NCBI GenBank assembly: GCA_963837775.1
Contig: CAWIOX010000004.1
Coordinates: forward strand, 186,001 to 250,000
Length of the DNA stretch: 64,000 nt
DNA from: CAWIOX01 sp963837775
Lineage (GTDB): Bacteria > Pseudomonadota > Gammaproteobacteria > Burkholderiales > Burkholderiaceae_D
Direction of reading: 5' to 3'
Part shown: in pieces, positions 8,176-18,579 of the stretch
Numbering within the stretch: position 1 is the stretch's first letter
Layout of the letters: each line of letters starts with the position of its first letter
Notes under the pieces: model-generated
Database searches by the model: none
The model's input: only the letters and a program-made list of their open reading frames with translations
Told to the model about the DNA's origin: nothing
Program-made: the position numbers and the translations under genes

Positions 8176-10473
8176 TTACGCCGCCAGCAGCGCCTGCTCC
8201 GCCTGCAGCGTGGCGCGCAGGTTTTGCGCGGCCTGCACCATATTGCCCAGCGCTTCGCAGGTTTCCGGCCAGCCGCGGGTTTTCAGGCCGCAATCGGGGT
8301 TGACCCACAGCCGCGCATCGGGAATCACTTCGCGCGCCTTGCGCAGCAGGCGCTCGATCTCGGCCACGCGCGGCACCCGCGGCGCATGGATGTCGTACAC
8401 GCCGGGGCCGATGTCGTTCGGATACGCGAAGCGGCCGAAACCGTCCAGCAGCTCCATGTCCGAGCGCGAGGTCTCGATCGTGATCACGTCGGCATCCATC
8501 GCCGCGATCGACGGCAGGATGTCGTTGAATTCCGAATAGCACATGTGGGTGTGGATCTGCGTGTCGTCGGCCACGCCGCAGGCGCTGATGCGGAACGCGC
8601 GCACCGCCCAATCCAGGTAGTGCTGCCAGTCGCGCGCCTTCAGCGGCAAGCCTTCGCGCAACGCCGGCTCGTCGATCTGGATCATGCCGATCCCGGCCTG
8701 TTCCAGATCGCAGACTTCGTCGCGCAGCGCCAGCGCGATCTGCAGCGCGGTCGTTTCGCGCGGCTGGTCGTCGCGCACGAACGACCATTGCAGCATCGTC
8801 ACCGGGCCGGTCAGCATGCCCTTCATCGGCTTGGCGGTCAGGCTTTGCGCGAACTGGCTCCAGCCGACCGTCATCGCTTCCGGCCGGTACACGTCGCCGT
8901 AGATGAACGGCGGCTTCACGCAGCGCGAGCCGTAGCTCTGCACCCAGCCGTTGGCGCTGAACGCATAGCCCCACAACTGTTCGCCGAAATATTCGACCAT
9001 GTCGTTGCGCTCCGGCTCGCCATGCACCAGCACGTCCAGCCCCAGCTGCTCCTGCTTTTCGACCACGAGGCGGATTTCATCGCGCATTTGCTCCAGATAA
9101 TCCAGATGGCCGATCTCGCCGCGCTTGTATTGCGGCGCGCGCCTGACGGATCGCGGCAGTCTGCGGGAAGGAGCCGATGGTGGTGGTCGGGAATGCCGGC
9201 AACTTCCATCTGGCTTGCTGCCTGACGATGCGCTCGGCAAAGCCGGCGCCGCGCTGCGTATCGGCTGCGCTCAGCCGGGCCAGCTTGTTCTGCACCAGCG
9301 GATTGTGGATGCGGCGCGATGTCTTGCGCGCGGCCAGCGCCGCCGCTGCACGCGGCCAGTTGCGGCGCAATCGCAGCCCGCCCGTGGTTCAAGCCCTGCT
9401 TGATGGCGGCAATCTCGTCCAGCTTCTGGGTCGCGAACGCGAGCCAGCTTTTCAGTTCGGCGTCGAGCTTGTCTTCCTGCGCCAGATCGACCGGCACATG
9501 CAGCAGCGAGCAGCTGGAGGCGACCCACAGGCGGTCGCCCAGCGCCGCCTGCGCCGGCGCCAGCGTCGCGATCGCCTGCTCCAGATCGCTGCGCCAGATG
9601 TTGCGGCCATCGACGATCCCGGCCGACAGCACCTTGTCCTGCGGCCAATCCGGCAGCAAGGCGTCCAGTTGCCCGGCCCCGCGCACCAGATCCAGATGCA
9701 CGCCCGCCACCGGCAGGTCGCGCAGCAAGGCCGCATGTTCGCTGACCTGATCGAAGTAGGTGGTCAGCAGCAGCGATGGCGCGACCGGCTGCAAGGCGGC
9801 GTAAGTCGGGCCGAACGCGTCGGTCCACGCCTGATCCAGCTCCAGCGCCAGGATCGGCTCGTCGATCTGCACCCAGGCGATGCCGGCTTCGATTCAGGCG
9901 CAGCAGCAGATTCTGATAGCCGGCCAGCAGCTGCGGCAGCAGCTCCAGCTTGTGGGTCAGGCCGGATTTGATCTTGCCCAGATACAGCAGCGTCAGCGGC
10001 CCCACCAGCACGACCTTGGCGCGATGGCCGGCCGCGTGCGCCTCGGCGATCTCGTCGAACAGCCAGTCGACGCCGCCGTCGAAGCGGGTGTCGGCAGTCC
10101 ATTCCGGCACCAGATAGTGGTAATTGGTGTCGAACCACTTGCTCATTTCCATCGCAAAGTGTTCGGCATTGCCGCGCGCCAGCGTGAAATAGTCGTCCAG
10201 CGACAGCTGCTTCGCATCGAAGCCGAAGCGGCTTGGCGTTGCGCCCAGCAGCGCCAGCGTGTTCAGCACCTGGTCGTACCAGGCGAAATCGCCGACCGCC
10301 ACCAGATCCAGCCCGGCGTCGGCCTGCGCCTGCCAGTGCCGCGCGCGCAAGGTGCGGCCGGTCTGCTGCAATGCGGCTTCGCTGGTGTCGCCGCGCCAGA
10401 ACGATTCCAGTGCGAATTTCAGTTCGCGTTGCGCGCCGATGCGCGGAAAACCCAGTGTATGTGCCAGTGCCAT
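8176..10473 (-). CDS. metE: Cobalamin-independent methionine synthase MetE (three frame breaks)
   Basis: About 766 codons, the usual MetE length, but broken by frameshifts near 9885, 9330 and 9140. The N-terminal segment starts MALAHTLGFPRIGAQRELK. The C-terminal catalytic barrel keeps the zinc-site motifs HTHMCYSEF and NPDCGLKTR. MetE transfers a methyl group from 5-methyltetrahydrofolate polyglutamate to homocysteine. Both sides of each break are conserved in sequence and spacing, so I favour sequencing indels over decay. Divergent from metR, its expected activator. Confidence 0.88.
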
Positions 10474-10558
10474 GTCTATTTCCTATGCAAAAAAATTCGA
10501 TGTGCCATCTTGCCGCCAAATACACTATGATTCAAACGATCAATATTCAGAATCAACT

Positions 10559-10572
10559 TGAATTATAATTCA
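10559..10572. promoter_or_regulatory. Candidate MetR operator
   Basis: TGAATTATAATTCA is a perfect 14-base palindrome two bases before the metR start. MetR sites are described as TGAA-N5-TTCA; here the spacer is six, so the match is close but not exact. The position fits autorepression and control of divergent metE. Confidence 0.45.
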
Positions 10573-10574
10573 TA

Positions 10575-11496
10575 ATGAAATCCACTTTGGAACTACGCCA
10601 TCTGAAAACCCTGCACGCGCTGCGCCAGGCCGGCAGCCTGCTGCGCGCCGGCGCGCTGCTCAATCTGACCCAGTCGGCGCTGTCGCACCAGCTCAAGCAT
10701 CTGGAAGACTATTACGCGGTCACGCTGTTCGAGCGCAAGACGGTGCCGGTGCGCTTCACCCCGGCCGGCGAGCGCCTGCTGAAACTGGCCGACGCGGTGC
10801 TGCCGCAAGTGGCGGAAGCCGAACGCGATCTGGCGCGCATGGTGCAGGGCGAATCCGGCCAGCTGCGCATCGCGGTCGAATGCCACACCTGCTTCGACTG
10901 GCTGATGCCGGCGATGGACGTGTTCCGCGGCCGCTGGCCGGAGGTCGAACTGGATATCGTGTCCGGCTTCCAGGCCGATCCGGTCGGCCTGCTGTACGGC
11001 CACCGCGCCGATGTCGCGATCGTGGCCGAGATCGATCCGGATGAAACGCGTCGACTATCACGCGCTGTTCAGCTTCGAGATCGTCGCGCTGGTCGCGCAC
11101 GACCACCCGCTGGCGGACAAGGAATTTCTGGTCGCCGCAGACTTCGCCGGCGACACGCTGATCACCTATCCGGTGCCGGACGACATGCTCGACATCGTGC
11201 GGCTGGTGCTGAAACCGGCCGGCGTGGTTGTCGAGCGCCGCACCACCGAACTGACGGTCGCGATGCTGCAACTGGTCGCCAGCCGCCGCGGCATCGCCAC
11301 CCTGCCGCTGTGGGCCGCGCAAAATTACGTGAAGCGCGACTACGTGCGCGCCAAACGCATCACCCAGGACGGCCTGACCGGCCGCCTGTTTGCCGCCTGC
11401 CTGCCGGAAATGTCGGAAAAGCCCTACTTCGCAGACTTCGTCAGCAGCACCCGCGAGAGCTGTTATCTGAATCTGGATGGCGTGGAATTGCTGTGA
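10575..11496 (+). CDS. metR: LysR-family regulator MetR (one frame break)
   Basis: About 306 residues. The N-terminal winged helix reads LLNLTQSALSHQLKHLEDYY; the effector domain follows. A frameshift near 11040 splits the gene; the downstream half resumes with DYHALFSFEIVALVAHDHP and is conserved to LNLDGVELL. MetR uses homocysteine as coeffector and activates metE. The identity is supported by the divergent metE gene 100 bp away and the IVALVAHDHPL segment common in MetR. The break is probably a sequencing indel. Confidence 0.88.
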
Positions 11497-11515
11497 AAGG
11501 CCGAAAAATCCTGCG

Positions 11516-11598
11516 CAATATACTGCACCGTGTATTTTTAAAAGCCCAGCAAATACGTGCGGCAAGCCACCTGTTTAACCATATACCCCTGGTATTTA
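11516..11598 (+). repeat. Dispersed intergenic repeat, copy 3
   Basis: Starts ATATACTGCACCGTGTATTTT, has the core CGTGCGGCAAGCCAC, and ends CATATACCCCTGGTATTT. It lies between metR and the leucine dehydrogenase gene, in the direction of both. Confidence 0.82.
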
Positions 11599-11841
11599 TC
11601 ACTAAAGCCGGTGCAGGCCGGGCTTCAGCCGCCGCCGGCGGCTGCCGGCACGCGCGCGATTGAGTTTCAACAAGCGATAATCTATACTGCGCTGCGGTGA
11701 CAAAATCACCGTTCGCAACATTTGCGGCACCAACCCGCCGCAAACGCGACGCTTTACCTACACCCTTAACCATCAACAAAGTGGAAAAGCATCACCCGCC
11801 CTACCCGGTCGGGCGCCTGTTATCCGCGCGGAGCCATCAGC

Positions 11842-12873
11842 ATGACCGCTTTCATCTTCAATGAACTCAATTTCGACGACCACGAACAAGTGGTATTCGT
11901 CTCCGAACCAAAATCCGGCCTCAAAGGCATCATCGCCGTCCACAACACCAACCTCGGCCCGGCCATGGGCGGTTGCCGCATGTGGAATTACGCCAGCGAA
12001 GCGATGGCCGTCAACGACGTGCTGCGCCTGTCGCGCGGCATGACCTACAAGAACGCGGTGGCCGGCCTGCCCATCGGCGGCGGCAAGAGCGTCATCATCG
12101 GCAACCCGAAAACCGACAAGACGCCGGCGCTGTTCGAAGCCCTGGGTGAAGCGCTGGAGCGCCTCGGCGGCCGCTACATCACCGCCGAAGACGTCGGCAC
12201 CAGCCCGGAAGACATGGCCCATGTCGCGACCAAGACCCGCTATGTCGCCGGCCTCGGCGCCAGCGGCGATCCGTCGCCGTACACCGCGCTGGGCTGCTTT
12301 GTCGGCGCCCAGGCGGCCGTCAAGCACCACCTGAAACGCGACACGATGGAAGGCCTGACCGTCGCGGTGCAAGGGCTGGGCCACGTCGGTTACGACTACG
12401 CGCGCCGCCTGCATGCGGCCGGCGCCAGACTGATCGTGGCCGACATCGACCGCGCCGCGCTGGAACGCGCGCGTGCAGAGTTCGGCGCCGAAATCGTGCC
12501 GGCCGACTCGATCTACGACGTGCAAGCCGACATCTACGCACCGTGCGCGCTGGGTGCCACGCTCAACCCCGACACCCTGTCGCGCCTGAAAGCGACCATC
12601 GTCGCCGGCGCCGCCAACAACCAGCTCGCCACCGCCGACGTGGGCGAACTGCTGCGCCAGAAAGGCGTGCTGTACGCACCGGATTTCGTGATCAACGCCG
12701 GCGGCATCATCAAGGTCTGTTACGAATACCTGAACAAGCCGGAAGCCGATGTCGAAGCCCATGTGCGTGAAATCAGCGACACCCTGGCCGAAGTCTTCAC
12801 CCGCGCCGACCGCGAAGGCCGGCCGACCAGCGTGGTAGCCGACGAAGTGGCGGAAGCGCGCTTCAAGCGATAA
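11842..12873 (+). CDS. Leu/Phe/Val dehydrogenase family enzyme
   Basis: A 343-residue amino acid dehydrogenase. The catalytic segments LGPAMGGCRMW, KNAVAGLPIGGGKSV (lysine pair) and EDVGTSPEDM are present, then the Rossmann domain with GLGHVGYDYA and the C-terminal FVINAGGIIKVCYEY. Such enzymes oxidatively deaminate branched-chain or aromatic amino acids with NAD+. Side-chain specificity cannot be read reliably. It is monocistronic, with a repeat element upstream and a terminator 22 bases after the stop. Confidence 0.88.
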   Translation: MTAFIFNELNFDDHEQVVFVSEPKSGLKGIIAVHNTNLGPAMGGCRMWNYASEAMAVNDVLRLSRGMTYKNAVAGLPIGGGKSVIIGNPKTDKTPALFEALGEALERLGGRYITAEDVGTSPEDMAHVATKTRYVAGLGASGDPSPYTALGCFVGAQAAVKHHLKRDTMEGLTVAVQGLGHVGYDYARRLHAAGARLIVADIDRAALERARAEFGAEIVPADSIYDVQADIYAPCALGATLNPDTLSRLKATIVAGAANNQLATADVGELLRQKGVLYAPDFVINAGGIIKVCYEYLNKPEADVEAHVREISDTLAEVFTRADREGRPTSVVADEVAEARFKR

Positions 12874-12895
12874 ATCAGGGACTGGCAATGTAAAA

Positions 12896-12927
12896 GCCGC
12901 TCGGACAGCAATGTCGAGCGGCTTTTT
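12896..12927 (+). terminator. Intrinsic terminator
   Basis: GCCGCTCG pairs with CGAGCGGC around an 11-base loop and is followed by TTTTT. It follows the leucine dehydrogenase gene and, with the flanking A-run, may act in both directions. Confidence 0.85.
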
Positions 12928-12999
12928 GGTTTGGGGAGCCGATGGCGTAAAGAGACTACCGGTATTTCGCACCCAATAAATCAGGGGTGCCCGACAACC

Positions 13000-14692
13000 T
13001 CAAAACTCCTCCCATTCATCAGCGGCAACAGGCGCATTCGCCACGCGCTTGAGCGGCGTCACCTTCGTTACCGGACGCTTGTTGTTGCGGCTTGCTGCCG
13101 CCATGACTGGGGCAAGCGGACGGCTTTCCGTCTTCAGCGGCGCGTTGGCAGCCGCGGCAGTCCCGTCGAGCTTGAACACGCTGACCACTTGCGCCAGATT
13201 GTCGGCCTGCTCCTGCAGCGACGCGGCAGCGGCCGCCGCTTCTTCCACCAGTGCCGCATTCTGCTGCGTGACTTCATCCATCTGGGTGACCGCCTGGTTG
13301 ATCTGCTCGATGCCCGAGGACTGTTCATGGCTGGCGGCGGTGATCTCGCTCATCACGTCGGTCACGCGCTTGACGCTTGCGACGACCTCTTCCATCGTGG
13401 CGCCGGCCTGGTCGACCAGCTTGCTGCCGATGCTCGACCTTTTCCACCGAGTCGCCGATCAATGCCTTGATTTCCTTGGCGGCAGCGGCCGAGCGCTGCG
13501 CCAGGTTGCGCACTTCGGTCGCAACCACCGCAAAGCCGCGGCCCTGTTCGCCGGCGCGCGCCGCTTCGACTGCCGCATTCAGCGCCAGGATGTTGGTCTG
13601 GAACGCGATGCCGTCGATCACGCTGATGATGTCGGCGATCTTCTTCGATGAGTCGTTGATCGAGCCCATGGTCTGGACCACTTGCGCCACCACTGCGCCA
13701 CCCTTGAGCGCAACGTCGGAGGCGGATGTCGCCAGCTGATTGGCCTGGCGTGCATTGTCGGCATTCTGCTTCACAGTGCTGGTCAATTCCTCCATCGAGG
13801 AGGCGGTTTCTTCCAGCGAACCGGCTTGCTGTTCGGTGCGGGACGACAGATCGAGATTGCCGGCGGCGATCTGGCCGGAGGCGGTGGCGATGGCGTCCGC
13901 CCCGCTGCGCACCTGACCGACAATGTTGACCAGATTGCTATTCATGTCCTTCAGCGCCTGCATCAGCTGGCCGGTCTCGTCTTTGGAGGTAACCTCAATC
14001 CGGGTGGTCAAATCGCCAGCAGCGACCATTTGCGCGACTCTCACCGCATCAGTCAGCGAATTGACGATTTTTCGTGCCAACATCAGCCCCATGCCGGCGA
14101 CACTGGCGACCGCCAAGAAAGAAATGATGACTGCCGCCCAATTGGAGTTTTTCAGTGCCGCTGCGGCATCCTCGGCGCCTTTCTTGCCCATTTCAGCGTT
14201 AAATTGGCGATGTGCCTCAAAGGCTCCGCCAAGTTTGGCAAGCACAGCCTGGTTTGCGAGCAACAGATCGCGCGCCTCGTCGGCTTTGTCTGCGTTCACC
14301 AGTTCCAGCATCTTCTCGCGCAAGGTGTCGTATTCCGCCAGCGCACTACGGTCGGCTGCCAGCAGGCTCCTGTCCTTGTCATCGGAAATGTCGTCTTTCT
14401 CATATTTGTTCAGTGCATCAATGACTTTGGCATGTGCTGCATTCATCGCCTGCGTCATCTCGACCCTCTTTGCCGTGTCTTTCAGCGCCATGTACTGCCA
14501 AGCCTGTATGCGTAGCTGGGAGAGCGCTCTGAATCCGTCATCCAGCATCAGCAGGCTGGGAACCGTGTTGACATTGGCATAATTGGTTGCGCTATAAACC
14601 TTGTCCATCTGGTACATATTGAAGCCGGCCAGACTGAGAAAACCCACCACGGTGGAAGCAATCAGCAAATACAAGCGTTGTGCAATGGTCAT
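13000..14692 (-). CDS. Methyl-accepting chemotaxis protein (one frame break)
   Basis: About 564 residues: TM1 (about 5-25), periplasmic four-helix-type sensor, TM2 (about 188-207), HAMP, and a long signalling coiled coil whose tip carries IISVIDGIAFQTNILALNAA. A frameshift near 13425 precedes the last part. The C-terminus ends DEWEEF, which resembles the NWETF pentapeptide that tethers CheR and CheB. It would report a small-molecule stimulus to CheA/CheW. The ligand is unknown. No che genes are nearby, so it is an orphan receptor. Confidence 0.9.
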
Positions 14693-15028
14693 TTTTAGTC
14701 CTTTTTTTGTTGAATATGTTATGCAGCCAGTTTTTCAATCAGTCCTGTTTCGACGCTGAACATAACCCCGCCGATGTCGATCTGATGCGCATGCGTTGAT
14801 CCGGCATCCCGATCTGCAACGGCCTCACCTGCTCGGAGGCTCGGCGAGCCAAGCTTGCGTTTGATCCGCTTGCGATGATCGAATCAATAACGCCGCGTAA
14901 CGTTTGTATTATTTGAATATCGATCAAGCCCCCTGATTCTGAAGGTCGGAATTGCGGGGGCGAGGGCGAGGAACGTCGCCACCGCGGGTTCATGTTACGG
15001 CATGCGATGACGCTTGAGGAGAAATTTA

Positions 15029-15100
15029 ATGAAATTCGGCAACACCCTTTGCGCTCGTTACTATCCGCAAGCTGGCCGGCCCGGCATGGCTTTAAAATGA
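15029..15100 (+). CDS. Possible 23-codon small protein
   Basis: An ATG preceded by GAGGAG at seven bases spacing opens a 23-codon frame starting MKFGNTLCARYYPQ. The ribosome site is strong for an intergenic spot, and both flanking genes are on the other strand. No hydrophobic segment and no known family. It could be a chance frame or the start of a lost gene. Confidence 0.25.
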   Translation: MKFGNTLCARYYPQAGRPGMALK

Positions 15101-15111
15101 AAAAATAATTT

Positions 15112-15197
15112 CAAATATACTGCACCATGTATTTTTAAATGACAAATGAATACATTGCCAAAAAGTACTTATTTATTCACATACTCCAAATATTTTT
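15112..15197 (+). repeat. Dispersed intergenic repeat, copy 4 (diverged)
   Basis: AATATACTGCACCATGTATTTTTA matches copies 3 and 8 almost exactly at the left box. The core is degraded; the right box is CACATACTCC. It reads opposite to the flanking genes. Confidence 0.72.
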
Positions 15198-15239
15198 ATT
15201 TTTAAGCGCCTTTCGCGCACCGCGACACGGAACGAAAAA

Positions 15240-15268
15240 AGCCGCCCCCGGCCTTGCGGCCGGGGCGC
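15240..15268 (-). terminator. Intrinsic terminator of livK-like gene
   Basis: On the minus strand GCGCCCCGGCC pairs with GGCCGGGGGCGGC around GCAA, followed by TTTTTT. It lies 27 bases after the stop codon of the binding protein gene. Confidence 0.85.
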
Positions 15269-15294
15269 TTTAATGCGACTGCTGGTTTTCGAAT

Positions 15295-16439
15295 TTACTT
15301 GGTGACGGTCAACAGTTCGCGCTTGCCGCCCTTGAACGTGTACAGCGTCAGCGTGCCGTCCTTGATGTCGCCCTTGGCGTCGAACGCGATCGGGCCGGTG
15401 ACGCCTTTGTAGTTGATCTTGGCCAGCTCGGGCAGGTATTTCGCCGGTTCGGCCGAACCGGCTTTCTGCATCGCATCGACCATCGTCATGACTGCGTCGT
15501 AGACGTACGGCGCATAGATCTGCACGTCGATGCCGAACTTGCTTCTTGTAGGCTGCGCCGAATCGTCCATGCCTTCTTCTGCTCGCCTTCGACGCCGCCG
15601 GCTTCGGCGCAGACGACCTGGCCGTCGGCCATGGCGTCGCCGGCCAGCTTGGGCAGCTCGTCGGTGCAGATGCCGTCGCCGCCCATGAACTTGGCATTGA
15701 TGCCGAGCTGCTTCATCTGGCGCAGCATCGGGCCGGCCACCGCATCCATGCCGCCGAAGAAGATCGACGTCGGGCTTCTTGGCCTTGATGGCGGTCAGGA
15801 TGGCGTTGAAGTCGGTGGCCTTGTCGGTGGTGAACTGCTGCGCGACGATCGTGCCGCCCTGCGGCCTTGACGCCCTTGATGAACTCTCGGCCACGCCCTG
15901 GCCGTAGGCGGTGCGGTCGTCGATCACGGCGATGTTCTTGCCCTTCAGCGCTTGCACTGCATAGCGGCCCAGCGTGCCGCCCAGCTGCCGTCGTTGGCGA
16001 CCACGCGGAAGGCGGTCTTGAAGCCCTGCTGGGTGTATTTCGGGTTGGTCGCCGAAGGCGAGATCTGCGGAATGCCGGCGTCGTTGTAGATCTTGCGAGG
16101 CCGGAATGGTGGTGCCGGAGTTCAGGTGGCCGATCACGCCGTTGACCTTGGCGTCGACCAGCTTTTGCGCCACGGCGGTGCCCTGCTTCGGATCGGCGCG
16201 CGTCGTCTTCGGCCAGCAGTTCGAACTTGACTTTCTTGCCGCCGATGGTCATGCCCTTGGCGTTGAGTTCTTCAACCGCCATGCTTGGCGCCGTTTTCGT
16301 TGTCCTTGCCGAGGTGGGCGATGGCGCCGGAGGTCGGGCCGACGTGGCCGATCTTGACGATTTGCTGGGCAGAAGCCGCACCGACGAAAGCAAAAGCGAT
16401 GGCGCCAGCCAGTGGAATAATTTTTGCGTTGAATGTCAT
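15295..16439 (-). CDS. Branched-chain amino acid ABC transporter binding protein (many frame breaks)
   Basis: About 381 codons, typical of LivK/LivJ type proteins. Start MTFNAKIIPLAG at 16439 has GGAGG six bases upstream and a signal peptide ending in ASAQQ; mature protein begins IVKIGHVGPTSGAIAHLG. The C-terminus ends KRELLTVTK. At least six single-base breaks occur between 15540 and 16290, yet family segments continue on both sides (INYKGVTGPIAFDAKG near the end). It would bind branched-chain or related amino acids in the periplasm; no permease or ATPase gene is adjacent. Divergent from an Lrp-type regulator. Confidence 0.82.
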
Positions 16440-16715
16440 GTTCATCCTCCTATGGATTGAAAAAATTTCTGCAAACTCCGCCCGTTCCTGATCCGGAACG
16501 GGAAAGTAGCTGATTGAAAATTACCTGAACTGCTTTTTATAATATTGACCGACTTTGCCCGCCCAAGTTGTACTGACTGAATCAGGAATCCAGATCAGGA
16601 TTGGGTGGATAGATCGTGCAGGTATTCTAGACGCCATAAAACTTCTATTGAATAGACGAATAAAAGTAAAATACCGCTTTCACCTTATCTTTAAACGAAA
16701 TAATGAGGTTTTTCA

Positions 16716-17162
16716 TTGAAGATTGAATTAGATGGCATGGACGGCAAAATTCTCGACATTTTGCAGCTCGATGCCCGCACCACCATGGCCGAAATCGGAC
16801 GGCGCATCCACATGAGCCAGCCTGCGGTGGCCGAGCGCGTCAAGCGGATGGAGGCGGCCAACGTCATCACTGGCTACCATGCACAGGTCAATCCGGCCGC
16901 GATCGGCTATGGCATTACCGCCTTCATCCGGGTCGCGATGCGCGGCCATGACCTGCCGATGGACACGCTGGCGCTACAACTGCCCGAAATCATTGAATGC
17001 CATGCGGTCACCGGCGACGATTGCCATATCGTGAAGGTGCTGGCGCCAACCGTGACCGAGTTGGCGCAGACCATCGCCAGCCTGACGCGCTGCGGCGTGA
17101 CATCGACTTCGATCATTCTGTCGTCGTCGGTGGAACGCAAGGCAATCAAACCCGCAAGCTGA
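16716..17162 (+). CDS. Lrp/AsnC-family transcriptional regulator
   Basis: A 148-residue regulator: DGKILDILQLDARTTMAEIG opens the helix-turn-helix, with SQPAVAERVKRMEAANVI as recognition region, followed by the RAM/ACT-like effector domain (about 65-140, AVTGDDCHIVKV). The start is TTG at 16716, preceded by AATGAGG. Lrp proteins bind amino acids as octamers. Divergence from the branched-chain amino acid binding protein suggests it controls that gene and itself. Confidence 0.88.
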   Translation: MKIELDGMDGKILDILQLDARTTMAEIGRRIHMSQPAVAERVKRMEAANVITGYHAQVNPAAIGYGITAFIRVAMRGHDLPMDTLALQLPEIIECHAVTGDDCHIVKVLAPTVTELAQTIASLTRCGVTSTSIILSSSVERKAIKPAS

Positions 17163-17264
17163 CGCAGGCGTGATACGAAACATTGCGCAGCAGTTCCACA
17201 TATTCCGCGGGTTGACTATAGTTAACCCGTCTCCAATCCCTATTTCACAACAATACGACTCACC

Positions 17265-17513
17265 ATGACTGAAATCGACCAGCGCTACCTCGTCCAGCAA
17301 CGCAAAATCAACCCGACCGAGAACGATGCGCCGGTATTTGCGAAAGCGATGAGAAGCAAGAGCGGCGCATTTGAAGGCGTGTCCTTCATCCGCAACAAGG
17401 AAAAAGCGTCGGTAATGACGCTGGAACAGGCGCAGGAAGTGATTGACTGGGCCAAGGCCAAAAAAGCCCAGGCCAGCTTGTATTTGACGACGATCATCTG
17501 CAAGGGGCAGTAA
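17265..17513 (+). CDS. Conserved-looking small hypothetical protein
   Basis: An 82-residue protein, charged and without membrane segment, starting MTEIDQRYLVQQRKINP. The middle contains AQEVIDWAKAKKAQASLYL, probably an amphipathic helix. I recognise no family. Start ATG at 17265 lies 100 bp after the Lrp gene and may be separately expressed. It converges with capA across two tandem hairpins. Confidence 0.55.
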   Translation: MTEIDQRYLVQQRKINPTENDAPVFAKAMRSKSGAFEGVSFIRNKEKASVMTLEQAQEVIDWAKAKKAQASLYLTTIICKGQ

Positions 17514-17523
17514 TTACCCCAAC

Positions 17524-17574
17524 CTCGCAGGCTTCCCCGCCTGCGAGACGCTGCAGGAACCGAGACCTGCAGCG
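17524..17574. terminator. Two tandem hairpins between convergent genes
   Basis: CTCGCAGGC/GCCTGCGAG (17524-17547) and CGCTGCAGG/CCTGCAGCG (17549-17574) are perfect stems one base apart. Neither has a T-run, so they could be Rho-assisted stops or 3'-end stabilisers for the two convergent mRNAs. Confidence 0.55.
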
Positions 17575-17577
17575 CTG

Positions 17578-18579
17578 CTACTCACCATTGCCGCACAACG
17601 CCAGGTCCGCCTGCCCTCTTTCCCAGCATGGGCTGTTTGCCTCCGGCGCCGGATGCGGAATGCCTTCGCTGTCGATGTGGGCGACGCGGGTATCGAAACG
17701 CTGCACGCCGTTGCGATCCAGTTGCAGCCGCAACACCCAGCCGATCGCCTGATTGGCATTGTCGAGCTCTTCCATCACGAAATTGCCGACGCTGTAGACG
17801 ATCGGCTTGCCCTTGTAGTGCTCAATGTCCTGGGTCACGTGCGGGTGACCGCCGATGATGGCATCGGCCCCGGCATCGATCATCAGGCGTGCCAACCGGC
17901 GCTGGCGCGCACCGGCGATAATCTCGTTTTCCCAGCCCCAGTGCATGACCGGGATCACTAGGTCGGCATGGTGCACGCTGCGGGCGGCCTTGATGTCGCG
18001 GACCACCTGCTCATCCTCGCTCCAGGCGACGCCGGGGGCATTGTAGTCGGCCTCGAAGCTGCGCGGCATGAATTCGTCATAACCCAGCAGCGCAATCCGC
18101 AGTCCTTTGCGTTCGATCATCAGCGGCGTGTGTGCTTCACGCAGATTGTGGCCGCCGCCGAATTTCAGGATGCCGTTCTGATCGAGCAGGCCGAGCATCT
18201 CGGCGAACGCCGCACGGCCGAAATCGCCCGAGTGGTTGTTGGCCAGCGATACCGCATCGAAATGACGCTTGAGCACGTCCAGCGTGCGCGGGTGGGCGCG
18301 GAAGGTGAAATTCTTGTCGGCCGGGTCGCCGCTGGTGGCGACCACGCATTCCAGATTGCCGAGCCGAATGTCGGCCGCATTCAGTATCCCGGCAAACGGC
18401 GCGAACGGGTCGCGGCCCTGCGCAATGGCCAGACCGGGCTTGCCGTCCAGCACGATGTCGCCGGCAAATACCAGGCTCACCAATGGCCCCGGCTCTGCCG
18501 CGACCGCACCCAACGGCCCCAGGCCGAGGCAGGCTGCGCTCACCATCAGGCGGCTGGCGAGAAATTTAAATGCCCTCAT
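17578..18579 (-). CDS. CapA-family (PgsA-type) metallophosphatase-like protein
   Basis: A 333-residue exported protein: signal peptide (1-27), then FAGDIVLDGKPG, a RLGNLECVVA segment, SLANNHSGDFG and GGHPHVTQDIE, the ordered motifs of the CapA fold, which resembles calcineurin-like phosphatases. Family members occur in capsule and poly-gamma-glutamate systems but many have unknown roles. The start overlaps the stop of the preceding secreted-protein gene (ATGA), so the two are translationally coupled. No other capsule genes are near. Confidence 0.85.
   Translation of the reverse strand: MRAFKFLASRLMVSAACLGLGPLGAVAAEPGPLVSLVFAGDIVLDGKPGLAIAQGRDPFAPFAGILNAADIRLGNLECVVATSGDPADKNFTFRAHPRTLDVLKRHFDAVSLANNHSGDFGRAAFAEMLGLLDQNGILKFGGGHNLREAHTPLMIERKGLRIALLGYDEFMPRSFEADYNAPGVAWSEDEQVVRDIKAARSVHHADLVIPVMHWGWENEIIAGARQRRLARLMIDAGADAIIGGHPHVTQDIEHYKGKPIVYSVGNFVMEELDNANQAIGWVLRLQLDRNGVQRFDTRVAHIDSEGIPHPAPEANSPCWERGQADLALCGNGE

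Larger units (their letters stand above)
14693..15294. other. Intergenic region with repeat copy 4 and one small frame
   Basis: About 600 bp between two minus-strand genes. An open frame at 14739-14993 on the minus strand has no recognisable features. The stretch holds a small plus-strand frame (15029-15100), repeat copy 4 and the livK terminator, listed separately. Confidence 0.5.

Noticed and set aside
8176..10473. metE as a true pseudogene
   Set aside because: Segments on both sides of each break keep all catalytic motifs and spacing, and the same type of break occurs in essential genes.
9077..10561. Long plus-strand frames opposite metE as genes
   Set aside because: They are mirror frames of a GC-rich coding region and contain Arg/Gln-rich, low-complexity sequence with no family features.
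14739..14993. An 84-residue minus-strand protein after the chemoreceptor
   Set aside because: No ribosome site, no recognisable family and composition like random sequence.
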